36,415 bases of DNA from Gammaproteobacteria bacterium (GTDB taxonomy: Bacteria; Pseudomonadota; Gammaproteobacteria; Arenicellales; CAJQKF01). Made by a program: the position numbers and the translations under genes. Shown here in pieces: positions 6,872-14,357 of the stretch (its first letter is position 1; the number at the start of each line of letters is the position of its first letter). The notes beneath the pieces were generated by a model. The model worked only from the letters and a program-made list of their open reading frames with translations. It had not been told where the DNA came from and did not search any database. The stretch covers positions 1 through 36,415 of the forward strand of contig JAUIEZ010000039.1 in NCBI GenBank assembly GCA_030429665.1, in the 5' to 3' direction.

Positions 6872-8182
6872 GTGTACCAGTACACCAGCAGTTTTGCAGA
6901 ATACACGCTGACCCCGGAGATCATCCTGTCCCTGGTGGGATTGGTGGTCATGTTCCTGCTCGGTATTCCAATCTGGATTTCCCTGGGAATCTCCGCCTTC
7001 CTGCTTTTGTACTTCTCGGACGTGATCCCGCTCAGCCTGATCGGCGAAAGCTTGTTCGCGGGCCTGGACGCTTTTCCGCTCATTGCCGTGCCGCTGTTCA
7101 TTCTGACCGGCGACGCGCTGGTGAGAACCGGACTGTCAAACAAGTTGCTGGATGTCGCCGAGGCAATGATGGGATGGGTGCGCAGCGGCTTCGGCAGTTC
7201 CACGGTCCTGGGCTGCGGGTTTTTCTCGTGTATATCCGGATCGGACGCGGCCGGTGCGGCGGCCATGGGACGGATCGCCACGGGTCGCTTGGTGGAGAAG
7301 GGTTATCCGTTGCCCTATGCATCGGCTCTCGTGGCGTCCGGGTCGTGCACCGGTATCCTCATTCCACCGTCCATTGGCTACATTATCATCGGTCTCGTTC
7401 TCGGACTGTCCGCTTCCACATTGTTCATCGCCGCCATCATACCCGGCGTTCTCGTGCTCCTGTCGATCATGATCGCCAACGTAGCGGTCAATCGCGCCAT
7501 GGGCTACGAGACCAGTACGCAGCGTTTCAACATGCGACACCTGTTGTGGACGATGTATGACGCGAAGTTCGCGTTGCTGGTTCCGTTCCTGATACTCGGC
7601 GGCATTTATTCCGGCATATTCACGCCTACCGAAGCGGCGGGCGTCGCGGTGGTGCTGATCATCACCATCGGATTGGCGCAACGTACGATTACACTGCGGG
7701 ATCTGCCGGACATGCTGCTTTCGTCGGTCAAGGTCAATGGGGTGATCGTGCCGATTATTGCCCTTTCCTTGCCGCTGGCGCAGGCGTTGTCGCTGCTACA
7801 GATTCCCCAGCAACTGGTCGCCGATCTCACGGCGATCTCGAGCAATCCGCTGTTCATCATCGGAATCATGATCGCCATCTTCATGTTGGCCGGCGCGTTC
7901 ATGGAGGCGACGCCCAACATCGTGATTCTCGGCCCCCTGCTGCTGCCGCTCGCACAGGAAATCGGAATGAACGGAATTCATTTCTCGATTTTCATGCTGA
8001 CGACGCTCGGCCTGGGATTCATCACACCACCACTCGGATTGAACCTGTTCGTCCTCTCGGCTATCACGGGAGCCTCGTCGATGAGCATTTCCTATCGAGC
8101 TATTCCGTTCATGGTCAGCATGCTGCTGGTTGCCATCGCGATTGCCGTTTTCCCCCAACTGTCGATGGTGTTCCTGGACTAA
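6872..8182 (+). CDS. dctM: TRAP transporter large membrane subunit DctM (first system)
   Basis: A 436-residue, highly hydrophobic protein with about 11-12 membrane helices, the sodium-driven transport subunit of the TRAP system. Family features include LVGLVVMFLLGIPIWISLGISA near the N-terminus, the PLFILTGDALVRTGLSNKL block, the GSDAAGAAAMGRI segment, and SGSCTGILIPPSIGYIIIG. The GTG start at 6872 has AGGAG seven bases upstream. The length is normal for DctM. It is the last transporter gene; 120 bp with two hairpins separates it from the E1 gene, so the catabolic genes may be partly independently expressed. Confidence 0.93.
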   Translation: MYQYTSSFAEYTLTPEIILSLVGLVVMFLLGIPIWISLGISAFLLLYFSDVIPLSLIGESLFAGLDAFPLIAVPLFILTGDALVRTGLSNKLLDVAEAMMGWVRSGFGSSTVLGCGFFSCISGSDAAGAAAMGRIATGRLVEKGYPLPYASALVASGSCTGILIPPSIGYIIIGLVLGLSASTLFIAAIIPGVLVLLSIMIANVAVNRAMGYETSTQRFNMRHLLWTMYDAKFALLVPFLILGGIYSGIFTPTEAAGVAVVLIITIGLAQRTITLRDLPDMLLSSVKVNGVIVPIIALSLPLAQALSLLQIPQQLVADLTAISSNPLFIIGIMIAIFMLAGAFMEATPNIVILGPLLLPLAQEIGMNGIHFSIFMLTTLGLGFITPPLGLNLFVLSAITGASSMSISYRAIPFMVSMLLVAIAIAVFPQLSMVFLD

Positions 8183-8194
8183 CACGAAACAAGG

Positions 8195-8218
8195 CGTGCC
8201 CGGCTAGCGCCGGGCACG
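8195..8218 (+). terminator. Perfect hairpin after dctM1, possible partial terminator
   Basis: CGTGCCCGGC pairs perfectly with GCCGGGCACG around a TAGC loop, 12 bases after the dctM1 stop. No U-run follows, so it is at best a weak intrinsic terminator or an mRNA-stabilising element between transport and enzyme genes. Confidence 0.45.
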
Positions 8219-8250
8219 GGCGGTTGCCCGCCCGCCGACCGTTGTCATCC

Positions 8251-8270
8251 CGTCCCGGAGGTTCGGGACG
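8251..8270 (+). other. Second stem-loop in the dctM1-E1 gap
   Basis: CGTCCCG pairs with CGGGACG around the loop GAGGTT, 32 bases before the E1 ATG. The loop exposes a GGAGG-like sequence that is too far from the ATG to act as its ribosome-binding site. Function unknown; it could be an RNase processing or attenuation element. Confidence 0.35.
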
Positions 8271-8302
8271 AATAACTATTAACGACTGCACTGGAACGAC
8301 CG

Positions 8303-10471
8303 ATGCAAACCGAGAAACTCGACATCGAGACGCCTTGGCTTCGCGTGTCCGCGGACGAGGCAGACTGGAAAGCCATTGACCGGCCAACGCAATTGAGAAT
8401 GCTGGAGCAACTGCTCCTCATTCGGGCTTTCGAGGAAAAACTGCTGGAATTGGCGAAGGAAAAGGTTCTACATGGGCCCGCGCATTCCAGCATCGGCCAG
8501 GAGGCTGTTGCCGTCGGCTGTATGTCTCTCTTGGGTTCGGCCGACAAGATAAACGGCACCCACCGCATGCATCACCAGTTTCTCGCCAAGGCGCTGAATC
8601 ACGTGACGCTTGCCAACTACGATCCGACGCGCGATGCGGTTACCGGCGAAATGCGCGATGCCGTCATGCGCACGCTGGCCGAGATCCTTGGTTTGAGTCC
8701 CGGCTTTACCGGGGGCCGAGGTGGTTCGATGCACCTGAAATGGGATGCCTGCGGCGTGTTCGGTTCGAACGCCATCGTCGGCGGGAACCCGCCCCACGCG
8801 GTCGGTTATGCCATGGCGGAGAAGTTGCGAAACACGGATAACGTCGCGGTTACGTTTTTTGGTGACGGCGCCATCCAGAACGGGGCGGCCTACGAGTCGA
8901 TGAATCTCGCCGCGCTATACGACCTGCCGGTCATCTTCGTATGTGAGAACAACCTCTATGCGGTGTCGACTCACGTACGGGAACAAACCCGCGAAGGCAG
9001 ACTGTCCGCTCGCGCACCCGGACTCGGCGTCCCGGGCATCGAGGTGGACGGAATGGACGCAGTTGCAATGCGCGCGGCCACGGCGTGGGCGCGCGACCGC
9101 ATACGCAACAATGCCGGTCCCGTACTAATCGAAGCTTTGACCTACCGTTTCTATCACCAGTCCGGGCCGTTGGCGGGCAGCGCCTTCGGCTACCGCGACA
9201 AGGACGAGGAGCGGCTCTGGAACGATCGCGATCCGGTGCGAACGATGCCGGACAAGCTCATTGCGCTCGGTGCGATCGACGATGACGGCGTACAACGACT
9301 GCGTCAACGTGTCGATGCCCTGCTCGAGGATGTCATCGCCGAACTCGTGGAAAAGGACCCGTCGAACAATACCCGTCGCGTCAAGCCGACGCTTTGGCCG
9401 GACCCTGCCAGTGTCGAGCACGGTATTCGGGGCGACCTTACGGAACTCGCTGGCGATTCGGTCCGGGAGATCGAGGACTGCGACCCGTCGACGATGAAGG
9501 AAATGAAGTACATCGAGGCGGTGTCCCTCGTGGCGCGCACTGCCATGGAGCGCGATCCGACGATTATCGTTCTGGGCGAGGACGTTCATCGACTGCGCGG
9601 CGGCACGGCGGGTGCGACCCGGGGTATCGCCGAGAAGTTCCCCGATCGGTTGATCGGTACGCCGATATGCGAAAACGGGTTTACCGGCCTCGGGGTCGGC
9701 GCGGCACTGAACGGGCTGCGACCTGTCGTGGAGATCATGTATCCGGACTTCGCCCTCGTTGCCGCGGATCAATTGTTCAATCAGGCCGGCAAGGTGCGCC
9801 ACATGTTCGGCGGCGACCACCCGCTGCCGATGGTCGTGCGCAGCCGGGTTTCCGCCGGGACAGGCTATGGCTCGCAGCATTCGATGGATTCGGTCGGACT
9901 GTTCGCGTTGTATCCGGGTTGGCGAATCGTGGCGCCGACCACGCCGTACGACTACGTCGGCCTGTTCAACGCCGCGGTGCGCTGCGAAGACCCGGTGCTG
10001 GTCATCGAGTACCAGAACCTGTTCCAGGACAAGGGACAGGTGCCGGTCGACGACCTCGACTACATCGTACCTTTCGGAAAGGCAAAGGTGGTCAGAGCAG
10101 GTAAGGACTGCACGCTCGTGACGTACGGCGGTGTGCTGCCGCTGTCTCTTCAGGCCGTCGAGGCGAGCGGCGTCGATGCGGAAGTCATCGACCTGCGCAC
10201 GCTCGATCCGTTCGGCATGGATTGGGATGCCATAGGAGAAAGCCTGAAACACACGAACCGGCTGGTCGTGGCCGAGCAAACCACGCGCGGCACATCGCTG
10301 GGCGCGCATATCGTCAAAGGCGTACAGGAGCGGTTCTTCGACTGGCTAGACGCGGAGATCGTTCATGTCTCCGGCACCCATTCTTCACCGGTCGTTTCGA
10401 AAGTGCTCGAGAGCGCGGCGCTTGCCGGTGCCGAAGAAATCGCAGAAGGACTTAAGGAGGTGATGTCATGA
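8303..10471 (+). CDS. Fused E1 alpha-beta subunit of a TPP-dependent 2-oxoacid/acetoin-type dehydrogenase complex
   Basis: A 722-residue protein joining both E1 subunits that are usually separate. Residues about 25-350 are the alpha part, with the thiamine diphosphate motif GDGAIQNG...CENN (residues 187-217), HxxGQEA-like SSIGQEAVAVG, and the GGRGGSMHL loop typical of acetoin/pyruvate E1 alpha. Residues about 395-722 are the beta part, with VLGEDV, ENGFTGLGVGAALNGLRPVVEIMYPDFALVAADQ spanning the Glu-containing cofactor site, and the C-terminal transketolase domain. It would decarboxylate or cleave a 2-oxo or hydroxyketone substrate and transfer the acyl group to the lipoyl E2 encoded at 12661. 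Three intervening genes overlap or abut, showing a single operon. The substrate is unknown; the AcoC-like E2 points to acetoin-type cleavage. No strong Shine-Dalgarno precedes the ATG at 8303. Confidence 0.9.
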   Translation: MQTEKLDIETPWLRVSADEADWKAIDRPTQLRMLEQLLLIRAFEEKLLELAKEKVLHGPAHSSIGQEAVAVGCMSLLGSADKINGTHRMHHQFLAKALNHVTLANYDPTRDAVTGEMRDAVMRTLAEILGLSPGFTGGRGGSMHLKWDACGVFGSNAIVGGNPPHAVGYAMAEKLRNTDNVAVTFFGDGAIQNGAAYESMNLAALYDLPVIFVCENNLYAVSTHVREQTREGRLSARAPGLGVPGIEVDGMDAVAMRAATAWARDRIRNNAGPVLIEALTYRFYHQSGPLAGSAFGYRDKDEERLWNDRDPVRTMPDKLIALGAIDDDGVQRLRQRVDALLEDVIAELVEKDPSNNTRRVKPTLWPDPASVEHGIRGDLTELAGDSVREIEDCDPSTMKEMKYIEAVSLVARTAMERDPTIIVLGEDVHRLRGGTAGATRGIAEKFPDRLIGTPICENGFTGLGVGAALNGLRPVVEIMYPDFALVAADQLFNQAGKVRHMFGGDHPLPMVVRSRVSAGTGYGSQHSMDSVGLFALYPGWRIVAPTTPYDYVGLFNAAVRCEDPVLVIEYQNLFQDKGQVPVDDLDYIVPFGKAKVVRAGKDCTLVTYGGVLPLSLQAVEASGVDAEVIDLRTLDPFGMDWDAIGESLKHTNRLVVAEQTTRGTSLGAHIVKGVQERFFDWLDAEIVHVSGTHSSPVVSKVLESAALAGAEEIAEGLKEVMS
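10453..10464 (+). promoter_or_regulatory. Near-complete anti-Shine-Dalgarno match before the VOC gene
   Basis: TAAGGAGGTGAT is complementary to 12 consecutive bases at the 3' end of 16S rRNA. It lies inside the last codons of the E1 gene and ends 3 bases before the overlapping ATG of the VOC gene. It is by far the strongest ribosome-binding sequence in the block. Confidence 0.85.
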
Positions 10472-10932
10472 ATAAGGACGCCGGCGTGTTGCTCGACGGA
10501 CTCGTGATCAAGCCACACCACACGGCCGTGAGTGTCGAGGACTTCGATGCTGCCCAGGCGTTTTTCTGTGACGTCATCGGGATGCGGGTGGAGAACGAGG
10601 CGGTGCGGCGCGACGAGGAGAATCTCGGCGTTGTGGTCGGGTTGCCCGATGCGGTTATTCGTTGGGCCATGCTCGAACGCGATGGGTATCGAATCGAGTT
10701 GTTCAAGTACATTCATCCCCAGGGCAAGACGGTGAACATTCGCCAGTGCGACCGCGGAATCACTCATATTGCTTTTCAGGTACGTGATGCCGACGAAGCT
10801 TTTCGGAGGATCGTGGATGCCGGGTACTCGACGGTGTCGGCACCTCTGGATTTGCGCGGAGGGGCGGCACGGCCGTTTTACGTCAATGGCCCGGAAGGGA
10901 TCGTGGTTGAGTTTATCGAGTTACGTTCATGA
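10468..10932 (+). CDS. VOC-superfamily (glyoxalase/dioxygenase-fold) protein
   Basis: A 154-residue protein with the paired beta-alpha-beta-beta-beta modules of the vicinal oxygen chelate fold. The likely metal ligands are visible in the normal order: His18 (PHHTAVSVED), Glu77 (YRIELFKY), His100 (GITHIAFQV) and Glu148 (GIVVEFIEL). This His-Glu-His-Glu set is that of glyoxalase I and methylmalonyl-CoA epimerase types, so an isomerase or epimerase activity on a hydroxy-carbonyl or thioester intermediate is plausible. It overlaps the E1 stop by four bases (ATGA) and the next gene likewise overlaps it, so it is a core member of the operon. The exact reaction cannot be told from sequence. Confidence 0.85.
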   Translation: MNKDAGVLLDGLVIKPHHTAVSVEDFDAAQAFFCDVIGMRVENEAVRRDEENLGVVVGLPDAVIRWAMLERDGYRIELFKYIHPQGKTVNIRQCDRGITHIAFQVRDADEAFRRIVDAGYSTVSAPLDLRGGAARPFYVNGPEGIVVEFIELRS

Positions 10933-11723
10933 GTAAGACTGAGTTCGAAGGGCGTCGAATCATCATCACCGGAGGCGCCAGCGGTATTGGAGAAGCGGTC
11001 GCAACCGTGCTTGCGGCAGGTGGCTCGCGAGTGCACCTGTTCGATATAAACAGTCAGCGCGTCGAGGCGTGTGCGTCGCGATTAGGCGACGGCGTCGTGC
11101 CCCACGTGTGCGACGTTACCCGGGAGGAGGCCTGCCAGGCGGTTTTCGACGAGGTGCGCGCCGAAGGGCCCGTTGACGGGTTGGTCTGTTGCGCCGGCAT
11201 GCCGGACATCCCGACACCTGCGGAGAAGGTCGCGCTCGATAAATGGAACGGCGTCATCGAGTCACATCTGAACGGCACGTTGATCCCATGCCGGATCGTG
11301 GGAGCGGCAATGCTCGCCGACGGCGGCGGCGCCATCGTAAACATCGCATCCGTGCTCTCCTTCAACGCCGGCCCCGTGCTCGCTTACGGCGCGGCAAAGT
11401 CCGCCATCGTGAACCTGACGTCGTCCCTGGGGACACAGTGGGCATCGCGTGGCGTAAGAGTCAACGCGGTGGCGCCCGGCTGGACGGACACGCCGTTCCT
11501 GCGCCCCAAGGAAAGAGACGGCCGGCGCGACCTGAAACCGATCATCGACGCCACGCCGCTCAAGCGGATACTCGCGCCCTCGGAGATTGCCGAGGTGGTG
11601 GCCTTTTTGTTGTCGCCACGGGCAAGCGCCATTGTCGGATCCACGGTGGTCTGCGACGGCGGCGTCATCGCGGCCGCGGGTTGGCCCCCGTACGGCGGCG
11701 TCCCGGGTCAAGCGGAGGACTGA
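10929..11723 (+). CDS. Short-chain dehydrogenase/reductase (first catabolic block)
   Basis: A 264-residue classical SDR. It has the nucleotide-binding TGGASGIG (residues 14-21), an Asp after beta-2 (LFDI, Asp39) that favours NAD(H), CAG at 88-90, and the catalytic set Ser141, Tyr153 and Lys157 (YGAAK). It probably oxidises a secondary alcohol to a ketone. In this operon it could supply the hydroxyketone for the thiamine E1. The ATG overlaps the VOC gene stop (ATGA), and the next gene starts two bases after its stop. The C-terminus carries a short extension (WPPYGGVPGQAED). Confidence 0.92.
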   Translation: MSKTEFEGRRIIITGGASGIGEAVATVLAAGGSRVHLFDINSQRVEACASRLGDGVVPHVCDVTREEACQAVFDEVRAEGPVDGLVCCAGMPDIPTPAEKVALDKWNGVIESHLNGTLIPCRIVGAAMLADGGGAIVNIASVLSFNAGPVLAYGAAKSAIVNLTSSLGTQWASRGVRVNAVAPGWTDTPFLRPKERDGRRDLKPIIDATPLKRILAPSEIAEVVAFLLSPRASAIVGSTVVCDGGVIAAAGWPPYGGVPGQAED

Positions 11724-11724
11724 C

Positions 11725-12636
11725 ATGGCGAATACGGGATTCATCGGCCTCGGCGTGATGGGCGCGCCCATGGCGCGCCGGTTGGCGTCGGCCGGACATC
11801 GCGTGAATGTTTTCGACATTTCGCCGCGGGCGCGCGAACCATTCGAAGGCGTTGCGAATTGCGAAGTCACCGCATCACCGGCCGAGGCGGCCAACGGGGT
11901 AGATTACCTGTTTACCATGCTGCCGGAATCGCGCCATGTCCGCGATGCGTTGTTCGGGGAGCAAGGAGCGGCGGATCAGCTGGCCGACGGCGCGCTCGTG
12001 GTGGAGATGAGTACGGGGACGCCCGCGGAAACGCTCGCTATCGCTGCTGACCTGCAAGCGTCGGGCAAACGTCTCATCGATGCCCCCGTCGGTCGCACGC
12101 CGGCCGATGCCGAGGCCGGCACGTTGCTCGTCATCGCCGGCGGGCCCGACGAAACGATCGAGGAGGTCGAGCCGATCTTGCGGTGTTTCGGTGACGAAGT
12201 CATGCATGTGGGTCCGCTGGGCTGCGGTATAAAGATGAAGCTGGTCAACAACTATATGACCATGGTGGGAATGGTCATGACGGCCGAGACGCTCATGTTC
12301 GCTCGCAAGCTCGAACTCGACCGCGAGATGGTTGTACGCGTGCTGCAGAACACCGTCGCCGGGCGCGGCCAGATTAACGTGAACTACCCGAAGAAGGTGC
12401 TTGCCGGCGATATTTCGCCGGATTTTCCGTTACGCCTCGGTCTCAAGGACCTGTCACAGGCCATGGAACTGGCGCGTTCCGTCGGCGCGCCGCTCGCACT
12501 CGGCGGCGCCTCGCGCGAGTTGTTTTCCGTCGCCTCTTCCTGGGGGCGGGCGGAGCAGGACTGCACCGCCATGCTGCTGCTGCTGGAGGACATCGCGCGA
12601 TGCGGCCGGGATGATCCGGACGTGCCCGGCAACTAG
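11725..12636 (+). CDS. Beta-hydroxyacid dehydrogenase, YihU (3-sulfolactaldehyde reductase)-like
   Basis: A 303-residue member of the 3-hydroxyisobutyrate dehydrogenase superfamily. GLGVMGAPMARRL (residues 8-20) binds NAD(P), and Lys172 with Asn176 (MKLVNNYM) form the catalytic site. Where typical 3-hydroxyisobutyrate dehydrogenases have DAPVSGG, this protein has DAPVGRTPADA with Arg124. E. coli YihU, which reduces sulfolactaldehyde to DHPS, has DVPVGRT at this place and uses the Arg in the sulfonate pocket. The rest also follows YihU (KVLAGDISPDF, LGGASRELFS, GRAEQD). I infer an aldehyde/alcohol oxidoreductase for a sulfonate or similarly charged C3 compound. The ATG at 11725 is one base after the SDR stop, with GCGGAGGAC just upstream. 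Confidence 0.85.
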   Translation: MANTGFIGLGVMGAPMARRLASAGHRVNVFDISPRAREPFEGVANCEVTASPAEAANGVDYLFTMLPESRHVRDALFGEQGAADQLADGALVVEMSTGTPAETLAIAADLQASGKRLIDAPVGRTPADAEAGTLLVIAGGPDETIEEVEPILRCFGDEVMHVGPLGCGIKMKLVNNYMTMVGMVMTAETLMFARKLELDREMVVRVLQNTVAGRGQINVNYPKKVLAGDISPDFPLRLGLKDLSQAMELARSVGAPLALGGASRELFSVASSWGRAEQDCTAMLLLLEDIARCGRDDPDVPGN

Positions 12637-12660
12637 GCAATTTACGAAATTTGATCCGTC

Positions 12661-14037
12661 ATGAGCTACGAAACAAAACTTCTTCTCCCGCGCCTGGGTG
12701 AGGGCGACGGCGGCGGCCGCGTCGTCGGTTGGCTGAAACAACCCGGCGACACGTTTGAAAAGGACGAGACCCTGCTCGAAGTGGAAACCGACAAGGCGGT
12801 CATCGAAGTACCGGCGCCACAAGGCGGCAAGCTCGTGGAAACGATTGCCGACGTGGATGATCTCGTCGATTTCCAGGATCCCATTGCCCGCGTCGAGTAC
12901 GAGGGTGAAGCGCCGGAACCGGAACCGGAACCGGAACCGGAGAATACGCCATCGGAGGAACCGGCGGAACCGACCGGGCCTGCCCGGATCGAGACCACTT
13001 CACCCGTGGACATACCGGCCGCGCCGCAAGTTACCGTATCCGGTGAAGACACGACTGGGCGTCGTTTTGCGACGCCGTGGGCGCGGCGCCTCGCGCGCCA
13101 GCACGATGTCGACCTCTCCACGGTGCGTGGAAGCGGAAAGAAAGGTCGTATCGTCGGAGACGACGTGCTGCGCGCGGCGCAAGGCGCGGGTGTCGCATTG
13201 AAACAGGATCGCGGCGCGACCCCGGTCGTTCGAAACGGTAAATTCGAAGTCACCGAGCGCATGATCGACGTGGGGGAGGGCGCGCTGCTGGCCAGGACGT
13301 GGACGCCGGGCAATCCCCGGGGCGGCTCCGGTGTCGTACTCGTTCATGGCCTGTTTGCGGACGTGGAAGCCTGGTCGGCGAACGCGACCGTTCTGGCGCG
13401 GCGCGGTATTACCGTAACCGCCATCGATCTGCCATGCCATGGCCGAAGCACGAGCGAGTCGAGCGAATTCGACGTCGTGGTAGATCGCGTGGTGGCCGCG
13501 CTGGAACAGTTGGGAAACGCCCCGTTCGTACTCGTCGGACATTCGTTCGGCGCGGCGGTGGCGGCGCGCGCGGCGACTCGATTGGTGAGAACGCCGACCG
13601 CGCTCGCTCTGATCTCGCCGGCTGGCATGGGAACGGGCATCGATCAATCGTTCGTGGACGGCATGGTCAATGCGTACGGTGTCGAAGCGCTTCAGCGGGA
13701 AATGCGTAAGCTGACTGCGCGACCAATGTCCGTTGGCCGGGAGTTCGTCGAAGCACTGCACGCGTCACTGTCGTCGCGCCGCGATCGCCTCGCGTCGCTA
13801 TGCGAGTCGCTATCCGTTGGCGGCGTGCAGCAGGTCGACATCGTGCCGGACCTCGACGCAGTGGAACCCCCCGTGCGAATCGTCCATGGCCGTCAGGATG
13901 GAATCATTCCCTACCATCACGCGTTGAATGCGCCGCCCCGCGTTGCCTTGCATCTGCCGCCGGAGGCGGGACACATGCCGCAATGGGAGACGAGCGCGGT
14001 GGTCAATGAAGTCGTGGCTTCTCTATGCGAGCTCTAG
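12661..14037 (+). CDS. AcoC-like E2: lipoyl domain + E3-binding domain + alpha/beta-hydrolase acyltransferase
   Basis: A 458-residue fusion. Residues 1-80 are a lipoyl domain with the lipoylated Lys45 in ETDKAV. Residues 85-130 form a Glu/Pro- and Thr/Pro-rich flexible linker. Residues about 137-172 match the peripheral subunit-binding domain (ATPWARRLARQHDVDLSTV, GKKGRIVGDDV). From about 200 on the catalytic part is an alpha/beta hydrolase (VLVHGLFADVEAW, nucleophile GHSFGA Ser295, HGRQDG Asp, GHMPQ His438) instead of the chloramphenicol-acetyltransferase-like core of pyruvate E2. That design is known from AcoC of acetoin-cleaving systems, where it moves the acyl group to CoA. It must partner with the fused E1 at 8303. 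An E3 is not encoded nearby, so a housekeeping dihydrolipoamide dehydrogenase is presumably borrowed. Confidence 0.88.
   Translation: MSYETKLLLPRLGEGDGGGRVVGWLKQPGDTFEKDETLLEVETDKAVIEVPAPQGGKLVETIADVDDLVDFQDPIARVEYEGEAPEPEPEPEPENTPSEEPAEPTGPARIETTSPVDIPAAPQVTVSGEDTTGRRFATPWARRLARQHDVDLSTVRGSGKKGRIVGDDVLRAAQGAGVALKQDRGATPVVRNGKFEVTERMIDVGEGALLARTWTPGNPRGGSGVVLVHGLFADVEAWSANATVLARRGITVTAIDLPCHGRSTSESSEFDVVVDRVVAALEQLGNAPFVLVGHSFGAAVAARAATRLVRTPTALALISPAGMGTGIDQSFVDGMVNAYGVEALQREMRKLTARPMSVGREFVEALHASLSSRRDRLASLCESLSVGGVQQVDIVPDLDAVEPPVRIVHGRQDGIIPYHHALNAPPRVALHLPPEAGHMPQWETSAVVNEVVASLCEL
12915..12938 (+). repeat. Four tandem copies of GGAACC in the E2 linker
   Basis: A perfect hexamer repeat (four units) encodes alternating Glu-Pro in the mobile linker after the lipoyl domain. 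It is in frame, so slippage would lengthen or shorten the linker by two residues at a time without breaking the gene. Confidence 0.85.
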
Positions 14038-14134
14038 CCGCGCGGCGATCTGCCGGTGACTGTGTTACGCTGCGTGCGCATGCGCCGTCGAGCGCAATGT
14101 CAATTTTGACCTTAATGTTCGCCATGGGTGAAAT

Positions 14135-14329
14135 ATGAGGCGGTTTTTCAGAATCGTGTCGGGTATCCTGATAGGGATCTACCTTGTGGACCTGTTGTTG
14201 AAGAAGTTTTTTCTTGCCGGCTTCTACGGTGAGTGGGCGCTGCCCGAGGTAGCGTCCTACCTGTTTCTTTTCTTCTCCGTCGGTTGCTTTCTGATTTCCA
14301 TCATGCGCGCCGACGACGAATCGCCGTAG
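14135..14329 (+). CDS. Small two-helix membrane protein, unknown function
   Basis: A 64-residue protein with two hydrophobic segments (about residues 7-29 and 39-58) and a short acidic tail (ADDESP). I do not recognise a family. The ATG at 14135 follows a GGGTGA seven bases upstream, and a TTGACC lies 27 bases before it. It is 97 bp downstream of the E2 gene on the same strand and convergent with the GMC oxidoreductase gene, so it is either the last gene of the first block or an independent unit. Strong hydrophobic periodicity and a clean start favour a real gene. Confidence 0.6.
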   Translation: MRRFFRIVSGILIGIYLVDLLLKKFFLAGFYGEWALPEVASYLFLFFSVGCFLISIMRADDESP

Positions 14330-14357
14330 GCTTTTCGTCGCGGCGACACGTCATCGT

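Noticed and set aside
14076..14085. Palindrome GCGCATGCGC as a third LacI operator
   Set aside because: The flanks do not match the TGTATGCGCATACA or TGAAAGCGCTTACA arms, and GC-rich palindromes of this length are expected by chance here.
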